This document shows positions 18,201-24,985 of a stretch of 64,000 nucleotides of DNA, piece by piece. How positions within the stretch are numbered: position 1 is the stretch's first letter; the number at the start of each line of letters is the position of its first letter. The notes under the pieces were generated by a model that saw only the letters and a program-made list of their open reading frames with translations, ran no database searches and was not told the origin of the DNA. Made by a program: the position numbers and the translations under genes. The DNA is from Planctomycetota bacterium (GTDB lineage: Bacteria; Planctomycetota; UBA8742; UBA2392). Location of the stretch: contig JADLAK010000095.1 in NCBI GenBank assembly GCA_020848275.1, positions 17,816 to 81,815 of the forward strand, written 5' to 3'.

Positions 18201-19702
18201 AAGAAGCCCGCAAAATGCTGGTGGCCGAGTTCATGCGCATGGCAATATTGCTTGATCCCGGCCAGATCCACGCGCTCGACTGGCTCAAGAAGTACTACGA
18301 AGAAGAGGGGCGGCTCGAGGATGCGCTCGACGTTTACGATAAGTTCGAAGAAGCGTTGAAGGACCGCCCGGACCTTCTTGACGGCGTGCACCTCGCCAAG
18401 GGCCAGACGCTGTTCGATCTTGGCCAGAAGCTGACGCGCCTTTTCCAGAAGGCCATCGACCGCGGCGATACCGACAAGGCAAGCGACATCTCGTCCCAGG
18501 CGCTCGCGCGCTTCAGGCAATGTGTGCAGACTCTCGACCAGATTCTCAAGCGCCCCGGCAGACCGTCGGTCCAGGTGCTGCGCATGAAAGGTGCGGCGTT
18601 GCAGCGTCTGGCCTACTTCGATTTCGGCCGCGCCGAGACCTACTACAAGCAGGCCGTAGACAATTACTCGCTCGCGCCTCTCGACTTCGGCGACGAACTG
18701 ACGGAGGTCGGGCGCAAACTCGCCTGGGTCGCGGACGACCCTTACAAGCGCCGCGATTATCTGGTGCGCGCCATTGCCGAGGCTCCCTCGGGCAAGGACG
18801 TCGAGGCCATGAAGGACGCGCTGGCGGGCGTCAACATGCGCATCCTCGCCGACGAGACGCGGCTGATTCTCAACGACGGCAAGCTCGAGCAGGCGCTGGA
18901 AAAACTCAACGCCTCGGGCGACTTCAACGCCTCGATGCTGATGCGGCTGCGCGCGGACATCCACATGGCCCTGGCCAACCGCAGCAAGGACCGCGACGAA
19001 AAAGATCGCTGGCGCGTGCTCGCCGCGCAGGATTACGTGCGCGCATACACCGACGCCGAGGCGCAACTGATCGGCGGCGAGATGTATTTAATGGAGATCG
19101 CGCTGGTGCGGGCTGAAGGCGAGACCGTGAACATCAAGGCAAGGCTGGCCTTCGAGCGCGCGGAGCGTCTGGTGGGGTTGGCGCTGGAACAGTTTGAGCC
19201 CGACAATCCGCAGATTCAGCGTTTCGTCGATTACCGAAAACGACTCGAGAAGGGACTAAAAAGTCTCAATGACCTGAGCGGTCGCCTGCTGCTGACGGCG
19301 CAAGCTGACTATGACAGCGGTCGACTTACCGAGGCCCTGGACCGCGTAACACGCGCGCTGGACGCCGGCGGTGAAAACCCCAACGCCTGGCAGTTGCGCG
19401 GCCGCATCTTCGTCAAACGTTTCGCCGACGCCAAAGCCGCCGGCAAGGCTCGCGAGGCCGAACAGTTCGCGCTGGACGCCAAGGCCGCATACAACACCGC
19501 GCTGCGGCTGGATCCGCCCTTGACGAGTCAAGTTCTGACGCTGAACCTCGACATGGCGCAACTGCTGTTGGAAGCCTTCAACAGCCGCCAGGACGCCTTG
19601 TTCTGGCTCGACGCCGCACGCCGGCGCATCGACAAGCTTGACGAGTCCTTGCGCGCGCCGTTTGTTGCGCGCATCGACGAACTCCAGCGGCGAACCAAGT
19701 AA
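15290..19702 (+). CDS. TMTC-like multi-pass GT-C membrane protein with long TPR domain
   Basis: 1470 residues from a GTG start. Residues about 25-450 hold some ten hydrophobic segments, with TMTC/GT-C signatures: NWDDNWLITENRYI, the SYAINYARDGLNPTGYHSTN block, and FAVHPAHVEAVSWLSSRKD. The other thousand residues are tetratricopeptide-like helices (for example AEKYFRRALELDPSRPGTRY). In eukaryotes TMTC proteins are O-mannosyltransferases, and bacterial relatives are usually annotated only as TPR proteins. Acidic DD in the first loop is compatible with GT-C catalysis. The soluble TPR part is far longer than in typical TMTC proteins. Substrate and partners are unknown. TTGACGAGTC occurs twice near its 3' end. 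Confidence 0.8.
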   Translation: MNASGSTSISDAPFNAPPARKQPRWLGPLMALLIIFAGGVAYWEGMQNGITNWDDNWLITENRYIREISVANVVTILNPFAPQEVREELGNEYLPVRDLSYAINYARDGLNPTGYHSTNLILHLWSALLVMLLCARLTGRRALGFVAGLLFAVHPAHVEAVSWLSSRKDMLATFFSLLSINLYMVARRPRTDVTVASQSFVARMQHSVRLAYILAVLCFALALLSKMHAVVVAALIPLIEIFFARRMSTSSVGKRIVAMVPFWVLAVAFTLLAMKIGTGLMREPYGGNIASSFMTALAGLNRDFTVLAFGTPLQAAVDVELQTSPSPPVLGGALALFVLLALGVVGFVRRSKGDAIWPMLGFCALAFLAALAPVSNFMVQIGTVFAERYLYLPSFAVCLAAAAIGLRLWDGVEKYPAAGPAVRGGLVVALAAITVVYAYFARAQVVVWRDSTTLWQDVLKKDPANHIARFNLAREMQEQALAEFDPMAREKLFSGAYDHLQQALQFRAFNAERTYRYDAARIYGALALLEIRRDNANEAMALLEHGAREIDQPWRPERGRRDVEAALASYRGLALSALKRHDEALAAFRECLEKSNRYSGARLNLAMELTRGTGADRFEKAGAELDFYERERGRDVLSIEARARIAYEEFDFKLAQSGKAGGKEIPADLLPLIEKSRTLYREFIARLETEHARPATIAAALIEAANAQARGVAGDATAEKYFRRALELDPSRPGTRYMLASLLSERDGRESVEATKLINDELKLHPDYGPARSFRAIGLLQAGLNEEAGLKQRWSKDYELANPGDANPTWTALVKAFWSRENFRAGLRRVYAIFKEAADLDPKIEAGAGADVVKLPGLIGKVAYETGLGLWTFGDKEGRTMAEELLRISFNLEPVDGPISDFLTVIYLELAEKAVRENDREELQKLMKNMLLLSETARKVMGRRIYNTGNSISQGMELRDPATNEVRPLTEEARKMLVAEFMRMAILLDPGQIHALDWLKKYYEEEGRLEDALDVYDKFEEALKDRPDLLDGVHLAKGQTLFDLGQKLTRLFQKAIDRGDTDKASDISSQALARFRQCVQTLDQILKRPGRPSVQVLRMKGAALQRLAYFDFGRAETYYKQAVDNYSLAPLDFGDELTEVGRKLAWVADDPYKRRDYLVRAIAEAPSGKDVEAMKDALAGVNMRILADETRLILNDGKLEQALEKLNASGDFNASMLMRLRADIHMALANRSKDRDEKDRWRVLAAQDYVRAYTDAEAQLIGGEMYLMEIALVRAEGETVNIKARLAFERAERLVGLALEQFEPDNPQIQRFVDYRKRLEKGLKSLNDLSGRLLLTAQADYDSGRLTEALDRVTRALDAGGENPNAWQLRGRIFVKRFADAKAAGKAREAEQFALDAKAAYNTALRLDPPLTSQVLTLNLDMAQLLLEAFNSRQDALFWLDAARRRIDKLDESLRAPFVARIDELQRRTK

Positions 19703-19710
19703 CGACTAAC

Positions 19711-19742
19711 TTGACTCGTCAATGGCGTCGTTGACGAGTCAA
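19711..19742. repeat. Inverted pair of TTGACGAGTCAA boxes
   Basis: TTGACTCGTCAA (19711-19722) and TTGACGAGTCAA (19731-19742) are exact reverse complements separated by eight bases. They lie nine bases after the stop of the TPR gene. The same 12-mer occurs at 19520-19531 and its first ten bases at about 19637. It could be a terminator stem without a T-run, or paired binding sites. Confidence 0.6.
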
Positions 19743-19930
19743 TGGCCGTGTCATTACCGGACGCAGCGATGGACAAGTCTCACATTTGACAAATCTTCGC
19801 AAACGTCGTGCGAATCAGGGCTTGCGGGCGCAATGCCGCCAAGGCCGCCTGCTACGCCGGTTGCGCGGCGGCGCGGTCCGCAAAGCCGCTTGCGGCGCGG
19901 GTGCGGGCAATACAAGGCCAAATTGGCTCT

Positions 19931-20026
19931 GTCAAGCGAGATTTGCGAGGGCATATGCGCAAACTTGGCTTGGCAAGCGGGTTTGCGGCGCACGATTTTT
20001 TCAAAAATCGCCCGGTCTCGCTTGAC
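19931..20026. ncRNA. Candidate multibranched structured RNA
   Basis: The outer arms GTCAAGCGAGA (19931-19941) and TCTCGCTTGAC (20016-20026) pair perfectly over 11 bp. Inside are a TTTGCG/CGCAAA stem (19942-19947 with 19958-19963) and an 8-bp CGATTTTT/AAAAATCG hairpin (19993-20010). The nested arrangement fits a folded RNA, but strand, transcription and family are unknown. It does not resemble tRNA, tmRNA, 6S or RNase P by eye. Confidence 0.35.
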
Positions 20027-20117
20027 CGCGAACGTGACGCAGGATATGTTCCCGCGTGTCCCAAGCAATTGTGGTATGACGGCAAGCGCCTTTCAGAAGC
20101 ACATGGTTAGGGCTTGA

Positions 20118-20148
20118 ACTATCAAGGGTTTTCAACAACCTTGATAGT
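20118..20148. promoter_or_regulatory. Inverted repeat upstream of the HU gene
   Basis: ACTATCAAGG (20118-20127) pairs perfectly with CCTTGATAGT (20139-20148) around an 11-base centre, about 135 bases before the HU start. It is a candidate operator, or the terminator stem of an upstream transcript. Confidence 0.45.
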
Positions 20149-20208
20149 CGAAGGAGTCATCAAAAGAAACTGACAGACTAGGTATAGTGTACTTAGCCTG
20201 TTTGATAT

Positions 20209-20239
20209 AACTGTCACACGGATAGGCCGTATGACAGTT
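20209..20239 (+). promoter_or_regulatory. Leader hairpin of the HU gene
   Basis: 13-base arms AACTGTCACACGG and CCGTATGACAGTT (one mismatch) surround a five-base loop and are followed by CTTTT. The hairpin ends 43 bases before the HU ATG. TATAGT at 20183-20188, just upstream, is a possible -10 hexamer, which would place this hairpin in the 5' leader as a stability or attenuation element. This assignment is an inference. Confidence 0.4.
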
Positions 20240-20282
20240 CTTTTCGGACTATGTTTGTTTCTACAACTCATTGGAGATTCGC

Positions 20283-20579
20283 ATGAATAAGGCCCAGCTC
20301 GTTGATCTGATCCTCAAGGACAAGAATGCCGGTTTTGAGAGCAAGGCGTCCGCTGAACGCGCTTTCGACGCGGTTGTCGAAGCCATCAAGAGCGGCGTCA
20401 CCAAGGACACCAAGGTCCAGATCATCGGCTTTGGCACCTTCTCGGTCCGCGAGCGCGGCGCCCGTAATGGCCGCAATCCGCAGACCGGCCAGCCGATGAA
20501 GATCAAGGCGTTCAAGACCATCGGCTTCAAGGTCGGCAAAGAGTTCAAGGATGGCATCAACAAGGGCGGCAAGAAGTAG
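20283..20579 (+). CDS. HU/IHF-family DNA-binding protein
   Basis: 98 residues, the normal size for HU. It starts MNKAQLVDLI and continues through the dimer helices to GFGTFSVRERGARNGRNPQTG, the beta-arm signature of bacterial HU/IHF proteins that bend and compact DNA. The ATG at 20283 has GGAG six to nine bases upstream; an in-frame start at 20271 would add four residues without family support. The gene is monocistronic: a long structured leader upstream and a strong intrinsic terminator downstream. HU and IHF subunits cannot be told apart here. Confidence 0.95.
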   Translation: MNKAQLVDLILKDKNAGFESKASAERAFDAVVEAIKSGVTKDTKVQIIGFGTFSVRERGARNGRNPQTGQPMKIKAFKTIGFKVGKEFKDGINKGGKK

Positions 20580-20602
20580 TTTTTGCCACGACTCAGCTTC
20601 AC

Positions 20603-20637
20603 CCACGGGCCGCGTTGCGCGGCCCGTGGTGTTTTTT
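20603..20637 (+). terminator. Intrinsic terminator of the HU gene
   Basis: A perfect 12-bp GC-rich stem (20603-20614 with 20618-20629), a TTG loop and then TGTTTTTT. It begins 23 bases after the HU stop. Confidence 0.92.
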
Positions 20638-20809
20638 CCATGCGGGTTTTCAACATTCGATGCAATCGGGCGGCTGCGGATCAGCTTGGCGGGCGGCTTG
20701 CCGGGGCTCTTTCGTCCAGGTTGCACCTGGCGGGGTAAAGTTGAGTTAATCCGTGAAGTAACATTTTGGTTAGCGCCGCTTTTGCGAAATCACGTGGTAA
20801 ACTTTGGCC

Positions 20810-21325
20810 ATGAGCCCGACAGCCGAGACCATGACGACTCTGGAGTTACAGAGCAACAGTGCCGACGACACGCTCGCTATCGGGCGTGAAATCGGCGCTG
20901 CGTTGCCGCCGGGCTTGTTCGTGGCGCTCAACGGCGAGCTGGGCTCGGGCAAGACAGTGCTGGTCAAGGGTATCGCACACGGCCTTGGCGTGCCGGGCTG
21001 GGCCGGATTACGAAGCCCGACCTTTACGCTGATGCTCAGTTACCACGGCGGCCGTTGCGTGTTGCACCACGTCGATTTCTACCGGCTCAATGAAGCGCCG
21101 GGCCTGCCGGGTGAAATCGAAGATTGCATGTTCTCCAGCGACCAGATCTGCATCGTCGAGTGGGCTGATATCTGGCCCGAGACATGGCCTAAACAGCACC
21201 TGACCATCCACATCCGCGCCGGAGAAGATAAACGCCGCAACATTTCCATCGAGTTCCCCGAGGCGTTGCTTCCCGGCCTTGCATCCGCACTGGAGAAGTG
21301 GACGGTTTCACCCTCCAGCGCCTGA
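20810..21325 (+). CDS. tsaE: tRNA threonylcarbamoyladenosine biosynthesis protein TsaE
   Basis: About 171 residues, typical of TsaE. The Walker A motif GELGSGKT lies at about residues 42-49, followed by the family block SPTFTLMLSY and HHVDFYRLN, and IVEWADIWPE as the later conserved segment. TsaE is the ATPase that works with TsaB and TsaD to make t6A37 on ANN-decoding tRNAs. ATG 20810 is chosen; TTG 20804 and ATG 20831 are also in frame. tsaB and tsaD are not nearby. It stands alone between the HU terminator and a bidirectional terminator. Confidence 0.93.
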   Translation: MSPTAETMTTLELQSNSADDTLAIGREIGAALPPGLFVALNGELGSGKTVLVKGIAHGLGVPGWAGLRSPTFTLMLSYHGGRCVLHHVDFYRLNEAPGLPGEIEDCMFSSDQICIVEWADIWPETWPKQHLTIHIRAGEDKRRNISIEFPEALLPGLASALEKWTVSPSSA

Positions 21326-21364
21326 CCATATTCGCTGCCGCCCCCTCGGCACCCATTCGTATGG

Positions 21365-21390
21365 AAACGCCCGCATCAGCGGGCGTTTTC
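21365..21390. terminator. Bidirectional intrinsic terminator
   Basis: A perfect 10-bp stem, AAACGCCCGC (21365-21374) and GCGGGCGTTT (21379-21388), with loop ATCA. There is an A-run on one side and a T-run on the other, so it can serve tsaE on the plus strand and the convergent aminotransferase on the minus strand. Confidence 0.85.
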
Positions 21391-21396
21391 ATTGGG

Positions 21397-21462
21397 TGAT
21401 GCGGGCATCCTGCCTGCACGTTGTCGCCGCCTCCGGCGGCGACCGCAGGCGGGACGGCTACG
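21397..21462. repeat. Palindromic repeat family F
   Basis: GCGGGCATCCTGCCTGC near 21400 and GCAGGCGGGACGGC near 21448 form imperfect arms around a strong GTCGCCGCC/GGCGGCGAC hairpin (about 21422-21441). It is a non-coding REP-like unit beside the aminotransferase stop. Confidence 0.55.
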
Positions 21463-22735
21463 CCACAAACGCCTTCTCCATGATCTCCAGCGCGTATTCG
21501 AGTTCCTCGTGCGTCGCGGTCAGCGGCGGCGTAAAGCGCAGCACCCAGCCGTGGGTGTCTTTAGCCACCACGCCAAGCTCCAGCAGCTTCTTGGCGTAAG
21601 TCGTCGCGTCCTTACCCGTACGTTTGAACTCGATGCCAAACATCATGCCGCGGCTGCGCACTTCCTTGATGCTTGCGGCCTTCTTCGCAATCGCCTCAAG
21701 CCTGGGCCGCAGCCAGTTGCCGGTTTCCGTCGCGCGCTTGCCGATTTCCTCGTGCTCGTAGACCGCCAGCGCCGCAACTCCCAGCATGCTCGAGAATGGG
21801 CTGCCGCCAAACGTACTGCCGTGCGAGCCCGGGCCAAACAGGCTCATGATCTCGCGCCGCGCCAAAATTCCCGCGACGGGCCCAAACCCGCCGCTGAGCG
21901 ACTTGCCCACGCACACGATGTCGGGCTTGGCCGCGTCACCCTCGTGCATCCAGCAGAAAAGTTTTCCCGTGCGCGCCCAGCCCGTCTGGATTTCATCCCA
22001 GATCGTCAGCAGCTTGTTCTCGCGCGCGATCTGCGCGACCGCCGCAAGATAACCCTGGTCGGGGATGTTGATGCCGCCTTCGCCCTGCACGGGCTCAAGC
22101 ATGATCGCGGCGGTTTTGGGCGTGATGGCCTTGGCAATCGCCGCCAGGTCGTTGAAGGGCACGCGCACAAACCCCGGCGGAAACGGCCCAAAGCCGTCGC
22201 GGCCCGCGTTGTCGTCCTCGTCGAACATCTGCGTCATCGTGATCGTGCGACCATGCCAGCAATGGCCCGCGAAAATGATCTCGGGCTGGTGAACCTTCTT
22301 GACCTGCCAGGCCCAGCGCCGCGCGAGTTTGACTGCAGTTTCCGGCGCCTCGACCCCGCCATTGACCGGCAGGAAGTTCTCAAAGCCGGTAAGATTGGTG
22401 ATACGCTCGCCCAGAAGCGCCAGCCACGGGTCGGGCAGAAAGCGCCCCAGCACCTCGGGCGCGCCGCTTTCGAGGAACAACCGGATCGCTTCCTTCATTA
22501 AGGGATGCCCGTGGCCGAAGTTGGCGGCCGAATACGCCGCAACGCCGTCGAACAACTTGCGGCCGCGCCGTGTGTAAAGCCACACTCCCTCGGCGCGCAC
22601 GACGGGATCGTCGGAGATGACCTTGTAGTTATGCGCCACGGTGCGGTTGAGCAGGTCCATGACGGCGCTGTCACTGAGGCTTGATGCTTGCTCGATCAGC
22701 TTCAGCGCGTGCTTTTTGGCAGTATTCGTGTCCAT
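21458..22735 (-). CDS. Class III PLP aminotransferase, ornithine/acetylornithine aminotransferase-like
   Basis: About 425 residues from ATG 22735. Class III features are FDGVAAYSAANFGHGHP near the N-terminus, GVEAPETAVKLARRW, HGRTITMTQM, EPVQGEGG, IWDEIQTGWARTGK (the PLP-contacting Asp) and VGKSLSGG (the Schiff-base lysine). The best subfamily fit is ornithine-oxo-acid or acetylornithine aminotransferase, which move an amino group from ornithine derivatives to 2-oxoglutarate, but 4-aminobutyrate or other omega-amino donors are possible. The open frame extends 24 codons upstream into a dispersed repeat, so the 22735 start is preferred. It converges with tsaE. Confidence 0.87.
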   Translation of the reverse strand: MDTNTAKKHALKLIEQASSLSDSAVMDLLNRTVAHNYKVISDDPVVRAEGVWLYTRRGRKLFDGVAAYSAANFGHGHPLMKEAIRLFLESGAPEVLGRFLPDPWLALLGERITNLTGFENFLPVNGGVEAPETAVKLARRWAWQVKKVHQPEIIFAGHCWHGRTITMTQMFDEDDNAGRDGFGPFPPGFVRVPFNDLAAIAKAITPKTAAIMLEPVQGEGGINIPDQGYLAAVAQIARENKLLTIWDEIQTGWARTGKLFCWMHEGDAAKPDIVCVGKSLSGGFGPVAGILARREIMSLFGPGSHGSTFGGSPFSSMLGVAALAVYEHEEIGKRATETGNWLRPRLEAIAKKAASIKEVRSRGMMFGIEFKRTGKDATTYAKKLLELGVVAKDTHGWVLRFTPPLTATHEELEYALEIMEKAFVA

Positions 22736-22744
22736 AGTGGTAAA

Positions 22745-22862
22745 GGCTAAAGACAAAACGGTTTCACGCAAAGACGCAAACAGCGCAAAGAAAAACGGCT
22801 TAGCCACGAATCTTCACGAATGGACACGAATGATTCGTGGGAATTCGTGTCTATTCGTGGCC
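22745..22862. repeat. Palindromic repeat family D with ATTCGTG/CACGAAT words
   Basis: GCCACGAAT, TTCACGAAT and GACACGAAT on the left arm (about 22803-22831) mirror ATTCGTGG, AATTCGTGT and ATTCGTGG on the right (about 22833-22862). An adjacent CACGCAAAGACGCAAAC tract (about 22767-22785) is a separate short repeat. It fills the divergent gap between the aminotransferase and the next gene. Confidence 0.7.
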
Positions 22863-22930
22863 AAATTGCATTTAGCTTTTAGCCTTGGCAGGCGTTCAAT
22901 ACGTATCCAAAGGGGCGGTGGAGGTCGTTC

Positions 22931-24979
22931 ATGGCGCTTAGTCTGCGCGTTTCGCGCATTTTGAAATTCACGGGCCTCGGCATCGGCTGTGTGTTGCTGG
23001 CCGGCGGCGGCTTCGTGCTTGCCCGCTATCTGGCTTCCGGAGCGGAGTTCAAGGGTTCGCTCACCGACCTCGCACCCGCCGACGTCACGCTGGTTGCGCA
23101 GATCGACAACATCCCCACGCGCAAAGAGGAACTCACCAACTTCCTCGACAGCGGCCCGCTGTCGCGCGACAGCTTCAACAAGCTCGAGCAAAGCAGCGTC
23201 TGGCGCCAGAACATCGCCCCCGCGCTTGGCGGAAGCCTGCGCGCGTTTCGCGAAAACACCCTCGAAAACGCCCTCGCCCGCGCCGAACAACAAGCGAAGT
23301 CCGCGGGTATCAAGCTCTACAAGGACGTGCTGGAGGGCGAGGCGCTTCTGTGCGCCGATTTCCCCAACGGCAAAGCCGAATTCGTCGCGCTCTCGCGCGT
23401 TTCGCGCACCGTGCGGCTGTACTGGCAATTCCTCGATGTCGGCGCAGGCTTCATCCCGTCCAAGCGCGACGGCCCGAAAGTCAGCGTCAGCGGGGGCGTG
23501 GTCAAAATCAGCTCGACCTCCGAAGAAGGCGAAGCCACAAGTGACCTGTACCTGACGGTGCTGGCCGACGTGCTTGTCGCGGGCAACAGCCCGCGCCTGA
23601 TTAACTCCTGCATCGAGCAGCACGGCAAAAACACGCCGGGCCTGAGCGCCAACGCGCGGTTTGCCGGCACGCTCAAACTCGTCGACGACGAAACCCGCAA
23701 GCGCCACGTCGCCGGGCTCTGGCTCGACCTCGACCGCCTGCGCACGCAGATCCCGACGGTCAAGCAGCAGGACCGCGACATCAGCCCCGTCGACGCCTAC
23801 CACACGCTGCCGGTCAGTGTCATTCGCCTGCAACCGGACCTGTTTCTGCCGCTCAACCGCGTGCTCGAAGGCAATCTCGCCACCGAGCCGTTTACCGCCG
23901 CGTATTACGGCATCGACGTCAGCAACCCGACGCAGGTCGCGTTCGACCAATACCTGCTGGCCGACAAAGACCGCATGAAGGACTACGAGTTCCTGCGCAA
24001 GACCTGGAGCGGGGCCGCCGCAAAGCCGACGCAGCTCGACTTCCTGCCCTCGGACACGATGATGGTCGTGTCCTACCGCCAGCCGCTGGACGTGCTGCGT
24101 GACGAGGTGCTCGACACGCGCGCTCGCGAAAGCTTCGTGGGTGATTTCATCCGCGCTTTCAAGGACCAGAAGGCCGAGGAAGTCGTGATCGCGATGGCGC
24201 CGCGCTCGTGGGCGCCGGACCTGATGTCGCCATTACCTCCGCAGTTTCCTCTGCCTGCCTTTGTCGTCGGCTTTCGTATTCCCGGCGTAAAAGCTGACAA
24301 TGCTGGCGCCATGGCGCAGAGTTTCATTGATAACGTTCGCGGTCGCCAAACGAAACCCGGTGAGGCAGCCAAGGCAGGGAACTTCAGTGTAAAACCAGAG
24401 CCCATGGGACTCGCAACCGCGTACGGGTTCGAATACACGGGCACCGGCACAACGGAATATGCGAAGCTTGCCAAGGCTGTTGTGGTCGGTGTGGTCGGCG
24501 ATTGGCTCCTGATGACCAACTCGCGTGAACTCATGAAACACGCGCTGGCGGGCAAGGCCGCGCTGGCCAAGGACTCGGCGTTCTCGCAGTTGCCGTCATC
24601 GCTGCACGGCACGGTGTACGTGAACTTCGAAAAACTGGCGCAATACGTGGCCGACAAGCAACTGATCGACGAGCTGCGCAAGTCGAAGTACAACCCCAGC
24701 ACCATCGAAGGCCGCGACCCGGGCGAAGTGCGCCGCGAAATCGCGCAGAAGCGCGGGCTGGATCCCACCAAGACCGAAAGCCTGATCGACCCGGGCGTTA
24801 CCTCGGAGTTCGACAAGCGCAAACGCGATTGGGTGCAAGTCTGCGAGAAGGACGGCCCTATCCTGGCGAATTCGATCCGCGCCGACCTCGCGGGTTTAAC
24901 TTTCTTCAAGGACCTGTCGCTCGCCGCCGTGTTTGCCGAGGACCACCTGCACGCCAAAGGCATCCTGCGCCTGAAGTAG
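22931..24979 (+). CDS. Large membrane-anchored protein of unknown function (DUF3352-like)
   Basis: 682 residues. A single hydrophobic segment at about residues 12-33 acts as an N-terminal anchor; the rest is predicted extracytoplasmic. Repeated features such as PADVTLVAQI near the start, LPSDTMMVVSYRQPLD in the middle and VGDWLLMTNSRELMKHALAGK further on recall DUF3352-type proteins of Planctomycetota and Cyanobacteria, in which a P.D....V motif recurs. No catalytic motif was recognised. Its stop is six bases from the stop of the convergent next gene, so the two transcripts may overlap. Confidence 0.65.
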   Translation: MALSLRVSRILKFTGLGIGCVLLAGGGFVLARYLASGAEFKGSLTDLAPADVTLVAQIDNIPTRKEELTNFLDSGPLSRDSFNKLEQSSVWRQNIAPALGGSLRAFRENTLENALARAEQQAKSAGIKLYKDVLEGEALLCADFPNGKAEFVALSRVSRTVRLYWQFLDVGAGFIPSKRDGPKVSVSGGVVKISSTSEEGEATSDLYLTVLADVLVAGNSPRLINSCIEQHGKNTPGLSANARFAGTLKLVDDETRKRHVAGLWLDLDRLRTQIPTVKQQDRDISPVDAYHTLPVSVIRLQPDLFLPLNRVLEGNLATEPFTAAYYGIDVSNPTQVAFDQYLLADKDRMKDYEFLRKTWSGAAAKPTQLDFLPSDTMMVVSYRQPLDVLRDEVLDTRARESFVGDFIRAFKDQKAEEVVIAMAPRSWAPDLMSPLPPQFPLPAFVVGFRIPGVKADNAGAMAQSFIDNVRGRQTKPGEAAKAGNFSVKPEPMGLATAYGFEYTGTGTTEYAKLAKAVVVGVVGDWLLMTNSRELMKHALAGKAALAKDSAFSQLPSSLHGTVYVNFEKLAQYVADKQLIDELRKSKYNPSTIEGRDPGEVRREIAQKRGLDPTKTESLIDPGVTSEFDKRKRDWVQVCEKDGPILANSIRADLAGLTFFKDLSLAAVFAEDHLHAKGILRLK

Positions 24980-24985
24980 CCCCGG

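Larger units (their letters stand above)
19703..20282. other. 580-base non-coding region rich in inverted repeats
   Basis: No open frame here resembles a protein. It contains four strong inverted repeats: 19711-19742 (12-bp arms), 19931-20026 (11-bp outer arms with inner hairpins), 20118-20148 (10-bp arms) and 20209-20239 (13-base arms, one mismatch). TTTGCG and CGCAAA words recur throughout. It also carries the leader of the HU gene. Confidence 0.6.

Noticed and set aside
19722..20117. Open frames of about 100-130 codons in the gap before HU
   Set aside because: No signal, no domain, no ribosome site; overlapping frames on both strands. The gap's inverted repeats are more plausible as structure.
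24420..24440. GGTTCGAATAC, resembling a tRNA T-loop
   Set aside because: It lies in frame inside the 682-residue gene and no acceptor or anticodon arm can be formed around it.
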